Origin: Nymphaea colorata
Lineage: Eukaryota; Streptophyta; Magnoliopsida; Nymphaeales; Nymphaeaceae
NCBI RefSeq assembly: GCF_008831285.2
Contig: NC_045141.1
Span: forward strand, 13,376,106 to 13,440,105
Reading direction: 5' to 3'
Length of the DNA stretch: 64,000 nucleotides
Part shown: one piece after another, positions 49,516 to 62,520 of the stretch
Layout: every line of letters begins with the position of its first letter
Numbering within the stretch: the stretch's first letter is position 1
Translations under genes and position numbers: made by a program
The notes under the pieces: model-generated
What the model saw: the letters and a program-made list of their open reading frames with translations, nothing else
The model's database searches: none
What the model was told of the DNA's origin: nothing

Positions 49516-49750
49516 CCTCGCCAAAACCCTAAAACACCTTGCAGAGAAGCGAACCCTCGAAACCTTTCAAAGAGCAAAGAAGGGAGAAGACTTTCAAAAT
49601 GGGAAGACGAGAGTCGGAAGGAGGAAAACCAAAAAAATGGAGAGAGAAAATAAGGGAAAGAAACGCTTGGGTTCGGTTCGGGCCCTCGGGGAAGCCCTAG
49701 AGGAAGATGCGGCAAGGGAAAAGAGGGTTGCGCGGGGGGTTTAGCGGAAA
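49516..49750 (-). promoter_or_regulatory. Probable untranslated first exon of the KH gene
   Basis: CT-rich, GC-richer sequence on the minus strand ends in GGCGAGG followed by the donor GTAAGC (49516/49515). The matching acceptor is CATCAG before 47672, giving a 1.84-kb 5'-UTR intron and a 25-base UTR stretch ahead of the ATG. Long 5'-UTR introns are usual in plant KH-protein genes. The transcription start (about 49750) is an estimate. Confidence 0.55.
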
Positions 49751-50450
49751 CGAAGATCAAGCCGCAAGTGCATTCACACGCCGCCTCTAGAGGGAACCGC
49801 GGTAGAAATACTTTCTTCCTTTTGATATTTTTCCCCCCCTTGCCGAGGCTCTCGGTAATTTATTCACATCAATTTTTCAACCTGTACGGAATTAGAGATC
49901 TTATGAATCTCAATCCCATAGAAGTTATTATACACGACATTTCGTGTATGAATTTTTCACGCGTTATTTTAATGATAACAAAACAATATTCATGATTAAT
50001 AAAAAAAACCTTTTTTTGTTAAAAAAATAAAAATAAATTACGATTCAATAAAAATAAAGTTTGTCAGATAAAAATAAAACTTGTCATACATATGATTACG
50101 ACCAATATACTTTGAGCGGCCAAAAAACACACTGTTTTTTTGTCACAGTCATGGCGTTATCTCACGTGTCATTATCTCATATTTTTCTATTATCTCAAAT
50201 ACATTATTTCATGTCTGTCATATTTTTTTTATTATCTCATACACATTATCATATAGTCTATTTAACATTGTCACATACCTTTTTATTATCACATACATCT
50301 TTTTGTTGCATACTCACTCATTATCTTATATTACAAATTGTCATTTTCTTATGTTACTTATTGTCATTATCATCATTTCAGACATTGTGGGTGTGAGATA
50401 ATGGAAGATGTCATAAGTACATATTAAAGTAAACATACACATTGGTAGTA
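49751..50450 (-). promoter_or_regulatory. KH gene upstream region
   Basis: No gene. AT-rich, with 50150-50390 built of loosely repeated ATTATCTCA/ATTATCACA words. It is bounded on the right by the LINE copy at 50451, so any promoter is confined to about 700 bp. No TATA box could be fixed with confidence. Confidence 0.4.
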
Positions 50451-52455
50451 TTGTATGTACGCTCGTTATATATACGGAGCAGTGTACAAAACTTGGTCTC
50501 CAATCCCGTTATTTTTAAATTATTTTGCTTATATTTTTCATTGTTTATTTAAAAAATAATAATTCCAGTGTTTTTGTCAACCGAAGAATATTGGAAGCAA
50601 AAGTCCAGAAATAATTGCCAAAAAATGAGGATTCCAATGCAAAATACTTTCATCAAATGGTGAAAGATGGGTGAAGAAATGACATAAATATAAACAAACA
50701 AATACACAAAAGGTTTGAAAAGCTCAAGATATTATGATTGCTACAAGATGTCTCCAAAATCTTCATAAAATAGCGTCAGGGAAACAACCTTTTTGCCTAT
50801 ATAATTGTCCAATTGTCATACAAGAATAAAACAATTAATTTCTTAAACTTATAATTTATGAAGAAATTAGATTGGTAGTTTTGGAAGCTGGGATTCAGCC
50901 CTTGGACCATAAGGCTTCCCCAAATCAAACTTTCAAAAAAGTTGGAGCATTGTCAAAGAAAATCTAAATAAAAATGTTAAATTAATGGTCCTCTAAATAA
51001 GGATTGGTTCATAAATTTAGTAAGACACATCTTGCTCTGGTTTCCAAGGTCATGGGAGAAGCAAATATTCAAAACTATAGACCAATTTATTCCATAGTGA
51101 AGTGCTTAAGTAGGATTGCGGCCTCGAGAATGAAACCCATTTAAATTTGCATAATTTCAATAGATCAAAATGACTTTATGTAAGACATTGTGTTCAAAAC
51201 AACTATTTATTAAGTCAATGAAGGATTCACTTTGATGAACTTAATGAAGGAGAAGATTGTATTGGAAGATGAATTTAAGCAAGGTCCACACTATAATGAG
51301 TTGGAGTTTTCTCCAAAAAAGTGCTCCAACATCTCAATATTTATATGAAACATTGATCAATAAATTAATGATTATAATATCTACCGTGACAATTCTTTAC
51401 TAAACAATTGGAGATATGTGGACTAATTCAATTCTAAAAGAGAGATCAACCAATGCAATCTACAGTTGCTAAATTTGTTTCTAATCACAAGAAGCCTCAG
51501 AAGTGTCCAATAGAGGAATATTATAGCACCTTCCAACTAGAAATTACCAAGAACAATGTTCTCCTTATTCTATGTAAATGATGTACTACTTTTTATTGGT
51601 TATCAAAAAAATTTACAAATGGCCCTTAAATATATTCTTAAAGAATTTCAAGAAGGTCATGAAATTCTAGCAAATTCAAACAAAAATTTTGTTATAACCT
51701 TCAATATGGCTAAAAATGATGATAGACATGTCGCTAATAAGTTGGATTGAGACATGGAAAAGCTGCCTATGAAGTACCTTGTGCTGCCTTTGTATGTCAA
51801 TAGAGGTCTTAAAAACCAATGCCAGCTTCTACTCATGAATATACATACCAAACGGGAAAATTGGAATTTTTGTGCGAGGTTGTTATAATATTAATATAGC
51901 AAAAGTTGAGCTAGCTTCACTGGTAAAAGACTCTAATGGACATATCTTTATGGTTGACATATCGGCAGGGAAGGGAGGAGATGGACCTGGGAGAATGGTC
52001 TCTTAACAAATTTTTGTCTTAAATTCACAAGCAAAACAACATTTTGTTGCAATATAATAGTAAATGATAAAGAATAAGTATAAAAAGGTGTTGCAGGAGA
52101 GGCAGCTTTGGTACTAAAGGTTTTCAGAAATCAGTGGACATAAATGGAGATTATGCTCTAAGGTTCCAGATGTGCGAGTCTGTCACCTGTGTTTTTTGGA
52201 CATGCTCGATTCTCATATTAATAAGTGGAGTTAAAGCCTCTAAGTGGAAATTTGTTTTGGAATTTGTTGACAGCAATATTTGATATACAAGTTTTTACAT
52301 TGTAATTTTTCTGTTGTTGTCATTGGAGCCAGGGGTGGGCACTAGATGGAGTATCCAATGTGGCACGGTGAGTCGCTAGCGGTCGGCTCAGCACTAAGCT
52401 ATGTCCGGTGAGTCGCTAGCGGTTGGGTCAGCACCAGGCTACCATTATGTGCTAA
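50451..52455 (+). mobile_element. LINE relic, right copy (5' part)
   Basis: Contains more of the LINE than the left copy at its 5' side: EEYWKQKSRNN then, after a frameshift, SNAKYFHQ (about 50585-50660), the conserved linker before the RT. Next come EEIRLVVLEAG (50866), HLALVSKVM and NIQNYRPIYSIVK (about 51030-51090), FYVNDVLLFI in the YADD position (51563-51592), and KLPMKYL (51760). Stops and frameshifts are throughout. It lacks about 900 bp present at 5508-6412. The copia element sits at its 3' end. Confidence 0.7.
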
Positions 52456-52734
52456 TGTAAGATTTTGAGATATTACGCCAAACCACTGGATTGAATCCTT
52501 TGTAGATGCGAGAAGAGACAAAGAGGAGGTGACTGCACGTGCAATAGAGAGAGAGAAGAAAAGAGGGCAGCAACCGTGGCCCTTCCTCCTTGTCATTAAT
52601 ATAACCTAATGTATGCTACAAGTAAATATAGAAAACAACAAGTATTTACAAGTATGCCACCGCCCATTATGTTCAGGTATATGGGCAAGCTGGATCGGGT
52701 CTATAGACCCGATCCAATTTGTACAATCTTAATA
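52456..52734 (-). repeat. Copia 3' LTR
   Basis: 279 bp. By eye it differs from the other LTR at about 16 positions plus two indels (near 6%), mostly transitions. It contains a perfect 24-bp palindrome around GGATCGGGTCTATAG (52691-52714). The terminal CA-equivalent has mutated (AATA where the partner has AACA). Confidence 0.92.
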
Positions 52735-52737
52735 GCC

Positions 52738-53563
52738 TCACTCAAGTTGTGCAAGAGGTTTGATCATGCAGAACTTGTTCTTCAATTGCCAAAAATGGTG
52801 CCCTATGAGCCCGTTGGTAAAAAGATCAGCTACTTGTTGAGACGTGGCTATATAAGTAGGAACAATTTCAGCTTCCTCGACCTTTTGACGAATGAAGTGT
52901 TGATCAATCTCTATATGCTTAGTGCGATTATGTAGAACAGGATTGAAAGCAATCTTGATCGCACTTTGATTGTCACAGAATAAAGATGACTGAGCAACGA
53001 GAAGGGAGAGTACCCCAAGCAGATGACGTAACCATGAGGATTCGGCACAAGTGCCTGCAGCCATATTGCCCTATATTCTGCCTCAGTGCTGGATTTGGCA
53101 ACTGCACGTTGTTTTTTGCTATTCCAATAAATAAGATTGGAATCAAGAAAGAGACAATAACCTGAAACTGATCGTCTATCGTCTGGATCACCTGCTCAAT
53201 CTACATCGGTGTAGGTGGAAATGTTATGTCCATTCAAAATAGTTGACTGTCTTGTGTAAATGAGTCCATCCCCAAAAGTATCCTTAAGTAACGCACAATG
53301 CGTTTGGTAGCATCCATATGCCCTTCTGTGGGTGCATGCAATACTTGATTCACTACATACACTATGTCTGGACGTGTAAAGGTAAGATATTGTAGCATGT
53401 CAACTATACTTCGATAGAAACTAGGATTTGAGTATGCATCACTCCCATCAAAGGCATTCAATTTTGTGTTGAGAACACTAAGAGTATTTATGGGCTTAAA
53501 ATTTCTCATACCTGCTCTATCCAGAATATCAAGAGTATATTTATGTTGCGTAAGACTCAACAC
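52738..53563 (-). pseudogene. Copia RNase H region
   Basis: The 53563-53234 frame carries TQHKYTLDILDRAGM and TRPDIVYVVNQVLHAPTEGH, the linker between RT and RNase H. After a break, the frame ending at 52738 has AMAAGTCAESSWLRHLL, LFCDNQSAIKIAFNP and RTKHIEIDQHFIRQKVE, the typical C-terminus of copia RNase H. The D-A-D segment lies between the two frames near 53180-53205. Confidence 0.85.
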
Positions 53564-53583
53564 CCAAGAAATACCGTAGTTAG

Positions 53584-54599
53584 CCGAGATCCTTCATCTT
53601 GAATTATTGTTTCAATACCTCCTTAACATGAGATATATGACATGAAGAATTTCTAGTAAGAACTATGTCATCTACATATAGGAGTAGCCAAGTGGTAACT
53701 TCACCCGCATGATATATGAATAAGGAATGATCAAGTAAACTTCGGAAAAAACCAACATGCTGTATATGAAAAGAAAATCTATCGAACCATGAGCGAGATG
53801 CTTGCTTAAGCCCATACAACGATTTTTGTAATTTGCACACCCACTAAGTTAGATCATTGGTAGCATAACCTGGGGGTTGTTCCATGTATACCTCTTCCTT
53901 TAGAAAGCCATGAAGGAAAACATTTTTAACATCCAACTGAAGGAAAGCATTTTTAACATCCAACTGATATAAAGTTCATCTATGTGAGACTGCAAGAGAG
54001 ATGATAACACGAATTGTTCCCATCTTGATGACTGGACTGAAAGTCTCATCGTAATCTTCCCCATACTGCTGAGTGAAGCCTCGAGCCACAAGATGAGCCT
54101 TATATCTATCAATGCTGCCATCATGTTTGTACTTGAGTTTGTAAACCCATTTTGAGCCCACTACATTCTTATTCTTACCATCTGGACGAGGAACAATCTC
54201 CCAAGTTTGACATTCATTCAAGACAGCCATTTCTTTGTTCATGGCCTCCACCCAATATTTGCTTTTGCATGCATGTTCATAGCATTTTGGCTCCACGTTT
54301 TTGCTCAATTCTGTCATAAAAAACTGAAAATCCAAAGAGAAATTATCATCACTTACCCATCTATCAATAGGGTGCCGCACACGTTCCAATCTACGTGGAC
54401 AAGCAGTGACAGTTTCTGGAGCAATTGTTGGAATTGATCGTCGAGTATACACTACTCCTGAGAACCGAATAGGTGAAGACATGTTGTTGGTCTGAGTAGA
54501 TGAAGTTGTGCTGTCCAACTGAGTATTTGTGGCTGTCTCGAACTCATCAATAATTCTGTCACTTTGTGCACGGAATGTATCAGCCCCTTGGCCTAACAT
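53584..54599 (-). pseudogene. Copia reverse transcriptase region
   Basis: The 54599-53976 frame has KYWVEAMNKEMAVLNECQTW, GSKWVYKLKYKHDGSIDRYK and LVARGFTQQYGEDYDETFSP, the standard start of copia RT. A frameshift follows near 53975, then LDVKNAFLQ with a local 28-bp duplication, then KLQKSLYGLKQASRSWF and LLYVDDIVLT, where YVDD is the catalytic box (about 53675). Catalytic residues are present but the frame is broken at least twice. Confidence 0.9.
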
Positions 54600-54614
54600 T
54601 TCAGCAATCAGCCA

Positions 54615-55030
54615 TTAATCATATACATCATCTCTTATTGCTTGTTGCTCCTTTAAATCCTTCAACCTAAGCTCATCAAAAACAACATGTCGTGAAATAT
54701 ACACGTGCCTAGTCTTTGGATTGTAACATCTGTAGCCCTTATAATTTTCTGCATAACCCACAAATCTGCACATAACAGCTAGATATCGAAACTTATTTCT
54801 CAAGGAAACATCAACATGTACGTAACAGACACACCGAAAAACACGTAATTTATTATAATTTGGTTGTTCTTGGTGTAAAATAAAGAAAGGTGATTTTCCT
54901 TCAAGTAGAGACAATGACAGTCGATTAATGACATGAACAACAGTATAAAAAGCTTCAGTCCACAAATTCATGGGTAGATCTGTGTCATGCATCATAGTGC
55001 ACTTTCAACTATATGTCTATGTTTTCTTGA
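54615..55030 (-). pseudogene. Copia integrase C-terminal remnant
   Basis: The frame has HDTDLPMNLWTEAFYTVVHV, INRLSLSLLEGKSPF and KGYRCYNPKTRHVYISRHVV, the segment that follows the catalytic core in copia integrase. The HHCC finger and the D,D(35)E residues that should lie upstream are absent. A stop precedes the preserved part (near 55010). Confidence 0.85.
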
Positions 55031-55054
55031 CGTTTGGAACAACAAGAACATTCT

Positions 55055-55273
55055 TTAAAGGTATGGAGGAATGAGCCATGGATATGTGTGCATTTCCAAT
55101 ATGTGATATTTTGTAATGGGAACATCTTCTGTGACAACTGAGTCTTTAGCTAAATAAGGGAGAGCACTAGAAAGTTTACCTACATCACCAGTCACATGGG
55201 CTGCAGTACCAGAATCCACAGACCATTGTCCTTCTTCATTTTGCTTAATATTGACTTTAGACAAGGCTGTCAT
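55055..55273 (-). pseudogene. Copia protease remnant
   Basis: WSVDSGTAAHVTGD contains the aspartic protease D-S-G-A/T motif of copia elements at about 55219-55210. The frame ends soon afterwards where integrase should begin. Confidence 0.8.
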
Positions 55274-55390
55274 TAAAATCTATTGCACATCAGTAAGAAT
55301 GTTTGATATTGCAATCATGTTCAATACAATTGACCCTGCTGTCTTATTGTCACACTTGACTTGTTTTCCCTTGTTTTGAGGATTATGCCA

Positions 55391-56246
55391 ACATTCTGAC
55401 TTCACATGACCTCACCTATTGCAATAAAAACAAGTAGTATCCTTCTTTATACATTTGCCTGAGCATTTGTATTTGGCGTTGGAAGAATACCTCTCCCCAT
55501 GCCTGCCTGTGAGTTCCAAACCTTAGGACGGCTTCCTTGCAAAGTATGGGTCCTGGTGACTAACACATTGTGACTGCCAGAAAGAAATAATTCTTGTCGT
55601 TGTATATGACTTGCTTCATGTTGAAACAATTTTGCTTTCAGGTCTTCAAAAGAGGGAAGAATAGGTAATACCTCTAAAGCAGTGCAGAAAACATCAAAAT
55701 CTGACCCCAAACTACTCAAAACCTGTTGTACCTTGTCCTTGTCACTGACTGGGTGCTCGATGATTGCAAGTTGGTTACTGACATTTTTGATTTCATGTAT
55801 GTATTCCAAAACTGAACGTGTTCCTCGATTGATATCTTGAAATTGCCTCTTGAGTTGTAGAAATCTTGCTTCCGATGGTAGCGAGTACATTCCACAACTC
55901 CAATGCTGAAAGATCATGATCAACGGCCGCCAGAACTTCTTCTGACAATGTGGAGGTGATATATGCTACGAGGGATTGATCATGTGCCATCCACGTTTCA
56001 TATTCAGGATTAATTTCATCAACGGTTTCTTGAATTTGCCCCTGCAGTATTCTTCACCTCTCGCATGATCCATTCGGATGGCGCAGGTGTGGTGCCATTG
56101 ATATGACCATAGAGACGGTGACTCTTGATGAAATGGACTTTTTGACGTTTTCAAGTCAAATAGTTGACGTGATTCAGCTTTTGGGAGATGAGTTGAGAGA
56201 GGAAACTGGATGACAATATGGAAGAATTGCGGTTGTGATGGTCCAT
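55391..56246 (-). pseudogene. Copia gag (UBN2-like) with zinc knuckle
   Basis: Start ATG at 56246 (MDHHNRNS, then LNHVNYLT before a stop). Later frames read MAHDQSLVAYITSTLSEEVL, FLQLKRQFQDINRGTRSV, and VQQVLSSLGSDFDVFCTALE, typical of copia gag. The C-terminal CCHC zinc knuckle (55432-55391) is intact in spacing (C-x2-C-x4-H-x4-C) but has a TGA between the second Cys and the His. At least three other stops or shifts are present. Confidence 0.85.
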
Positions 56247-56329
56247 GGTTGATTTTGAGGCTAAACATATAAGGATGAAGGCTTACAGTAGATACTAGGG
56301 TAGATGATAACAACAACAGAATTTTAGAT

Positions 56330-56602
56330 TAGGGCAGACGTCAAGAATAAGGGCAGAGATCAAAGATTTTAGGGTTAAGTCAAAGATTTTAGGGTTAGGG
56401 CAAAAAAACAATAGAAATTAGGGCGAAAATTAAGGCAGAGACTTTAGGGTAGGGAAAAGATCAAGGATTTTAGGGTTAAGTCAAAGATTTTAGGGTTAGG
56501 GCAGAACAACAGAAATTAGGGCAGAGATTTTAGGGTTAGAGCAAAAATCAGAAATTAGAGCAGAGAATGAGACTTCTTACCGAACAATCTCAGTGGCAAA
56601 CC
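56330..56602 (-). repeat. Copia leader with TTTAGGGTTA-type repeats
   Basis: Between the 5' LTR and gag there are five occurrences of ATTTTAGGGTTA or a close variant, interspersed with AGGGCAGA words. They resemble plant telomere-repeat words but sit in the element's untranslated leader. No initiator-tRNA primer-binding site motif was seen next to the LTR. Confidence 0.7.
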
Positions 56603-56883
56603 TGACTAGACTTTGAGATATTACGCCAAACTACTGGATTGAATCCTTTGTAGATGCGAGAAGAGAAGAAGAGGAGGTGACTGCATGTGCAATAGAGAGA
56701 GAAAAAAAAAAGAGGGCAGCAACCGTGGCCCTTCCTCCTTGTCATTAATATAACCTAATGTATGCTACAAGTAAATACAGAAAACAACAAGTATTTACAA
56801 GTATGTCACCGCCCATTATGTTTAGGTATATGGGCAAGCTGGATCGGGTCTGTAGACCCGATCCGATTTGTACAGTCTTAACA
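56603..56883 (-). repeat. Copia 5' LTR
   Basis: About 281 bp. It carries the palindrome GGATCGGGTCTGTAGACCCG then ATCC at 56840-56863, with one central change relative to the 3' LTR. Its inner end (TGACTAGACTTTGAG on plus) differs from the partner's TGTAAGATTTTGAG. Confidence 0.92.
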
Positions 56884-56888
56884 GCTAA

Positions 56889-59225
56889 GGCCTGGCCCAT
56901 GCCCGAGTCGGCCCGATGCCCACCCTATACACCCTAATTGGAGTAGTATATTACCAAAACGATCTCATTGGCTAAATGGAAGATGCCCAACACTAATTGA
57001 AGTAGGATATTACCAAATGATTTTATTGACTAAATAGAAGACGAGTCCCTCACAAGGGCGAAAGTGGTATGGGTTAAAAAAAAAAATCACTTCAAAATGA
57101 GAAAATTGCTCCACAACTTATAGTGTATGAACATTTATGGGCATAACACGAAAATCAAGCCTGTCATCGGAATAACACTGGAATCAACCTCTATTGCCAT
57201 CTTCATTGCAGCTATTTACTCTTTTGCTGCTTTTTGGCCAATAAAAGTGGAGGCCCATCTCCTCTCATGGATTACTTGAAAGGAAAATGTTAGAAAATAC
57301 AAGTTTTTATGGTTTTTATCATGACATATTTAACTTTATCTTGTGGAGGTTGCCAACAAAAGTGAGGCTGTATAATACAAAAAGGAAAAGCTCGTGCATC
57401 TAAAATTATGGTTGAAAGGTAGAACAATTATCAACAACATACCGCTTGTTGTATGAACATGTATTATGTGCATTTCATCTTCTTTATTCCTCTCTTTAGC
57501 AACTAGAGCTTCAAATCTATTACCTTGCTGGTTTCAAGGCAAATTATGGTCGAACATAATTTCTGTCTCGCAATTGACGGACATAATGGTTTAAGATAGC
57601 CTATTTAGTGAACAAAGTCGGAACCTTCTGCGAACAACAATATTCAAGAATTGTGAACAATTCATGAGACTATGGTAAACTGTAATGTATTCTTCCAACT
57701 CCGTTTTCCCTCGATGTGATAAAAAACACAAGGCAACTACGGTACAAAAATTGCAACATAAAAGTTCACCAAAATCTATCCATCATCTAGAAATTAAATG
57801 GATAAATGCATACGTAATTTACCTTCCCTTGACCAATAATTCAAAAATTGCAAAACAAGAGATTTCATCATAAAATAATAAACACTAAGCAGGCAATTTA
57901 ATAGACAAAAAAGACTATTCTAAAGAATCCAAACACAGATCATGAATTGAAAAAGTTAAACAGAAATACAACTGAACTGACCGGACTCTACTTCGTGATA
58001 GTTGATCAAACTGTGTTTTGGCAGCAATCAAGTTGATATTCAAGACCAGCATACAATGGTGTAAAGATGCGTGATGTGACCCATATTGGTCGGATTCTAG
58101 GTTACATACGTAAAGTAAAAAATAGCTCATTGAATTTTTAAATATTAAAAATTCACCCAAAATTTTTTAAAAGGGAAAACACATGGAAATAAGTAAAAGT
58201 TAAAACTAGGAAAAATTGTCTCTACATGGACATGAAAGGCATAGACATAAAAATAGCAAGTATAGCTAAGCTTTTCAAACAATAAAAAAGCCCAAAACAT
58301 CATATGTTTGCTAGAATAATTGTTAAATCAGTAAACAATTACATGTTTGCCTTGTAAAAGTTTTCATGAAAAAGAAATAACTGTGTGTGTACATACAAGT
58401 TTTCAATAGATAATTTGCTAGAAGTAATAAGAAAAAAATCATTCACCTAACACATTATATTAAATAAATTAACTAAATTGAGTATAGTTGACCTACTGAT
58501 ACGATGACGTAATTGGGTACATGCAAAGAAATACAAATTAATAAACTTAAAATTTATTTTACTTGATAATATCTTAGTTCCTTATCACACTAGCACAAAC
58601 ACATGTGATAAGGTAATCCTAATTGGCAAAAAAATTATTTTTGTTGAACCATTCAGCACAAAGGTGTGCCTCGGAAAATAAAGGCAGAAGTTGAAAGTGT
58701 CTACACCGATCTTTTCTTATTTTGAAGCTGGTTAAATTAGTGTTGGTCCTAAAGTGCTTAGACATAATTGGCCAAGTAATACAAATTCATATTCATGTGT
58801 TATTAAGGGACAATGAGGGATCCCAGCCCTAACCCGCTGCCTTGAAATGCTTATGTAGGACTGGCTTTTCTAGAGGGACAATGCACACCATGTTAGATCC
58901 ATACAAAACAAGGTCATGTAGAAGTTACAATTCCAAGAAACAAAAAGACGATACACTCTGTTGAAACAGTTACATAAGAAAGAAATATATAAGCAACAAT
59001 AAGCACATGCAAGAAAATATACACATAAAATATAAAGCCGCATAGCTGCACCCATGTTCAGCTATGTCAACATAGTATGGTGCCTTCCCGAGAGTATCTA
59101 TGTGAACTGTAGTCAATTGATACTCACAATAGAACAATAGTTGATTGTAAACTTCTTCTACTTGATATGTGCATGAATAACATATATATATATATATATA
59201 TATGTAACTGGATTGGAGTATAACG
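56889..59225. other. Right duplication unit after copia, gene-free
   Basis: 56889-56968 continues the LINE-flank sequence seen at 7012-7108. 57795-57868 matches 7108-7180, and 59065 onward matches 7181 onward. The intervening stretches (56969-57794, 57869-59064) are present only here and contain no gene I can support. There is a (TA)n run at 59180-59203. Confidence 0.5.
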
Positions 59226-60597
<1,372 letters not shown>

Positions 60598-61894
60598 TTC
60601 ATTCTTGTTCAAAAAATACCCATGTACATTTACAAAACTCCTGTTCAAGGGTGATACCTAGATCAAAAACCAGTTTTTGAAAGTTTCAGCCTTGCAAAGT
60701 AATAATGCATTATATTTCAGTCATCAAATGCATGAACTTATCTACACTTGCATGATTTAAAATCCATGTTATATCGTTTTATGTATCAAAAAGGCTTGGT
60801 CTTAATTCGAGGAAGTTATGGTCATGAAGTCACTAATTCAAACCCGCCTCAAGCTCATCAAACTGTACATTTTGGACCATACCAGAGCATGAGATTTACT
60901 ACCAACAGATGAGTTATAATTCATTAGGGGAAATATAATTTATAACCTTCAGATACAGATTCAAACAATTGAAAATGGACTAATAATGGGTTGTTTATGA
61001 TGGTCGTGTGGATAATATTTCAAACTAAAAGCAAGAAGAAGCATGTCAGATCTTTAAATGAATAAATGCACAAAAGGGGCAACCAATCGAGTCAAGATAT
61101 CTCAGGAACACACCTCACATTTGGACAAGCTATGTAAAGTATTGGTGTTGTCTCTCGTTGTTTCATTCTTCTACCAGTAAATTTCTTGACACAAGCAACA
61201 CATTAAATCTACATCAGCTTCCCAACTTTAATGCATGTTCTTATGTAATTTCATGTTAATGCACATAATGATGTCCCATGTACATGCAACGGACATTTAT
61301 AGTAGCTTTCCTGCTTTCCTTTTTCAGTGTTTCCTTCCTTTTCTCTTTAAATTGACTTTTCATACACCTAAGTGAAATTTTCAATTGAAGTTTTTATAGG
61401 TCTATTTATTTTTGCAATTCAAACAACTTTATGAGTAGTTGGTTGATGGTAGGTCTATAGGTTATAGTATGTCTCAATGAAGGCATATGGATGAAAGAAA
61501 ATTATCGATATGCCTTGACATATCGTGGAACATCTCACGGAGTGGTTCATCACAAGTCAAATGATCGGTTGCTTTTAGAAGCTATGTCTTTGTTGTTTCC
61601 TAGTGAAATTAATTATGATGTATTTGCCAAAGGCCCATAAAGTAAGCACTCCGAATACTGTGTAGCAGGGTTAAAGATCAAAAAATTAAAAGAACAACAT
61701 ATCAAGGAACTATAAACAAGATGTTTTTTCATCAATAGGCTCCCAATGAAAATCTAGATACAAACATACATCCATATTCTAAATTCAAAACCATATTTTG
61801 TATACGTCCAAAATCAACCTCCATTTTCCTACATGATCAAATATTCACATCCAAATCCACAAATCTAAATTAATATCCCTACAAAGCCTAAAAT
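60598..61894. other. Spacer between local duplicates
   Basis: AT-rich, with no supported gene or recognised repeat. Confidence 0.4.
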
Positions 61895-62520
61895 CCATCG
61901 AGTGTATGAGGTCCTGTTTCCAACTGCCTTTGCCCTCTAAACAATGGTAACTTTATGTGTGAATAATGATAGATAAACAAAACAAGAAAGTAATAAATGG
62001 GGCTAATCCATAACCCTCCAAAGTCACAACCAATCAACAACTTGAGCAAATAAGTAATATTCTACTGCCCACTATGCAGAACTACATGCATCAATAACTA
62101 CATGCATCAATATGAATGAACTGAAAAGCACAAAGCTGCTTCAGTTTGAGGGGCACAAATTTGTCCATAATGCACATAAAATATGTCTAAATATAAATGA
62201 AAACAATAGAAAAATCTAAGAGCTTTGTGAGAAGTACACATTCATGCATCTATTCCTGAGGATGCAGGCAGTCACACTAATAATCGTTCTGAAAAATCCT
62301 AAAAATTGACAGCTGAGCTAGTATTGTAGGGCATGTAAAATCATATTGGGTTTCAACATAGAGATTTATTAACCACAACATAGAGATGCTGTATTGCAGA
62401 TTCTAGATGGCTACAGCAGTGGTTGACCTGTCATGGACGTCAAAGGGTAATGGATGACTCCTAGTGATCTGATCCACAAACACAACAAAATTGTTGAACT
62501 TAAATTCCGTGGAAAGACTC
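61895..62520. repeat. Local duplication, copy 2 (empty plastid site)
   Basis: It carries the uninterrupted ATAAATGGGGCTAATCC at 61994-62010, so this copy never received the plastid insert. It also has a 16-bp tandem repeat, CTACATGCATCAATA, at about 62084-62112. Confidence 0.85.

Larger units (their letters stand above)
52456..56883 (-). mobile_element. Ty1/copia LTR retrotransposon, defective
   Basis: The 4,428-bp element lies in minus orientation, flanked by GCTAA (52451-52455, 56884-56888). The termini read TGTTAAGACTG at the 5' end. Order from 5': LTR, leader, gag, protease, integrase remnant, RT, RNase H, LTR, which is copia order. The domains are distributed over several frames with stops and shifts. 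Most of the integrase core, including the zinc-binding and catalytic acidic region, is missing, because protease is followed at once by the integrase C-terminal part. The last frame stops with TGA 4 bp before the LTR inside a purine-rich stretch (polypurine-like). It could not move on its own. Confidence 0.93.

Noticed and set aside
49481-49744. 87-codon plus-strand basic frame
   Set aside because: Antisense to the likely 5' untranslated exon of the KH gene; charged composition comes from the CT-rich leader.
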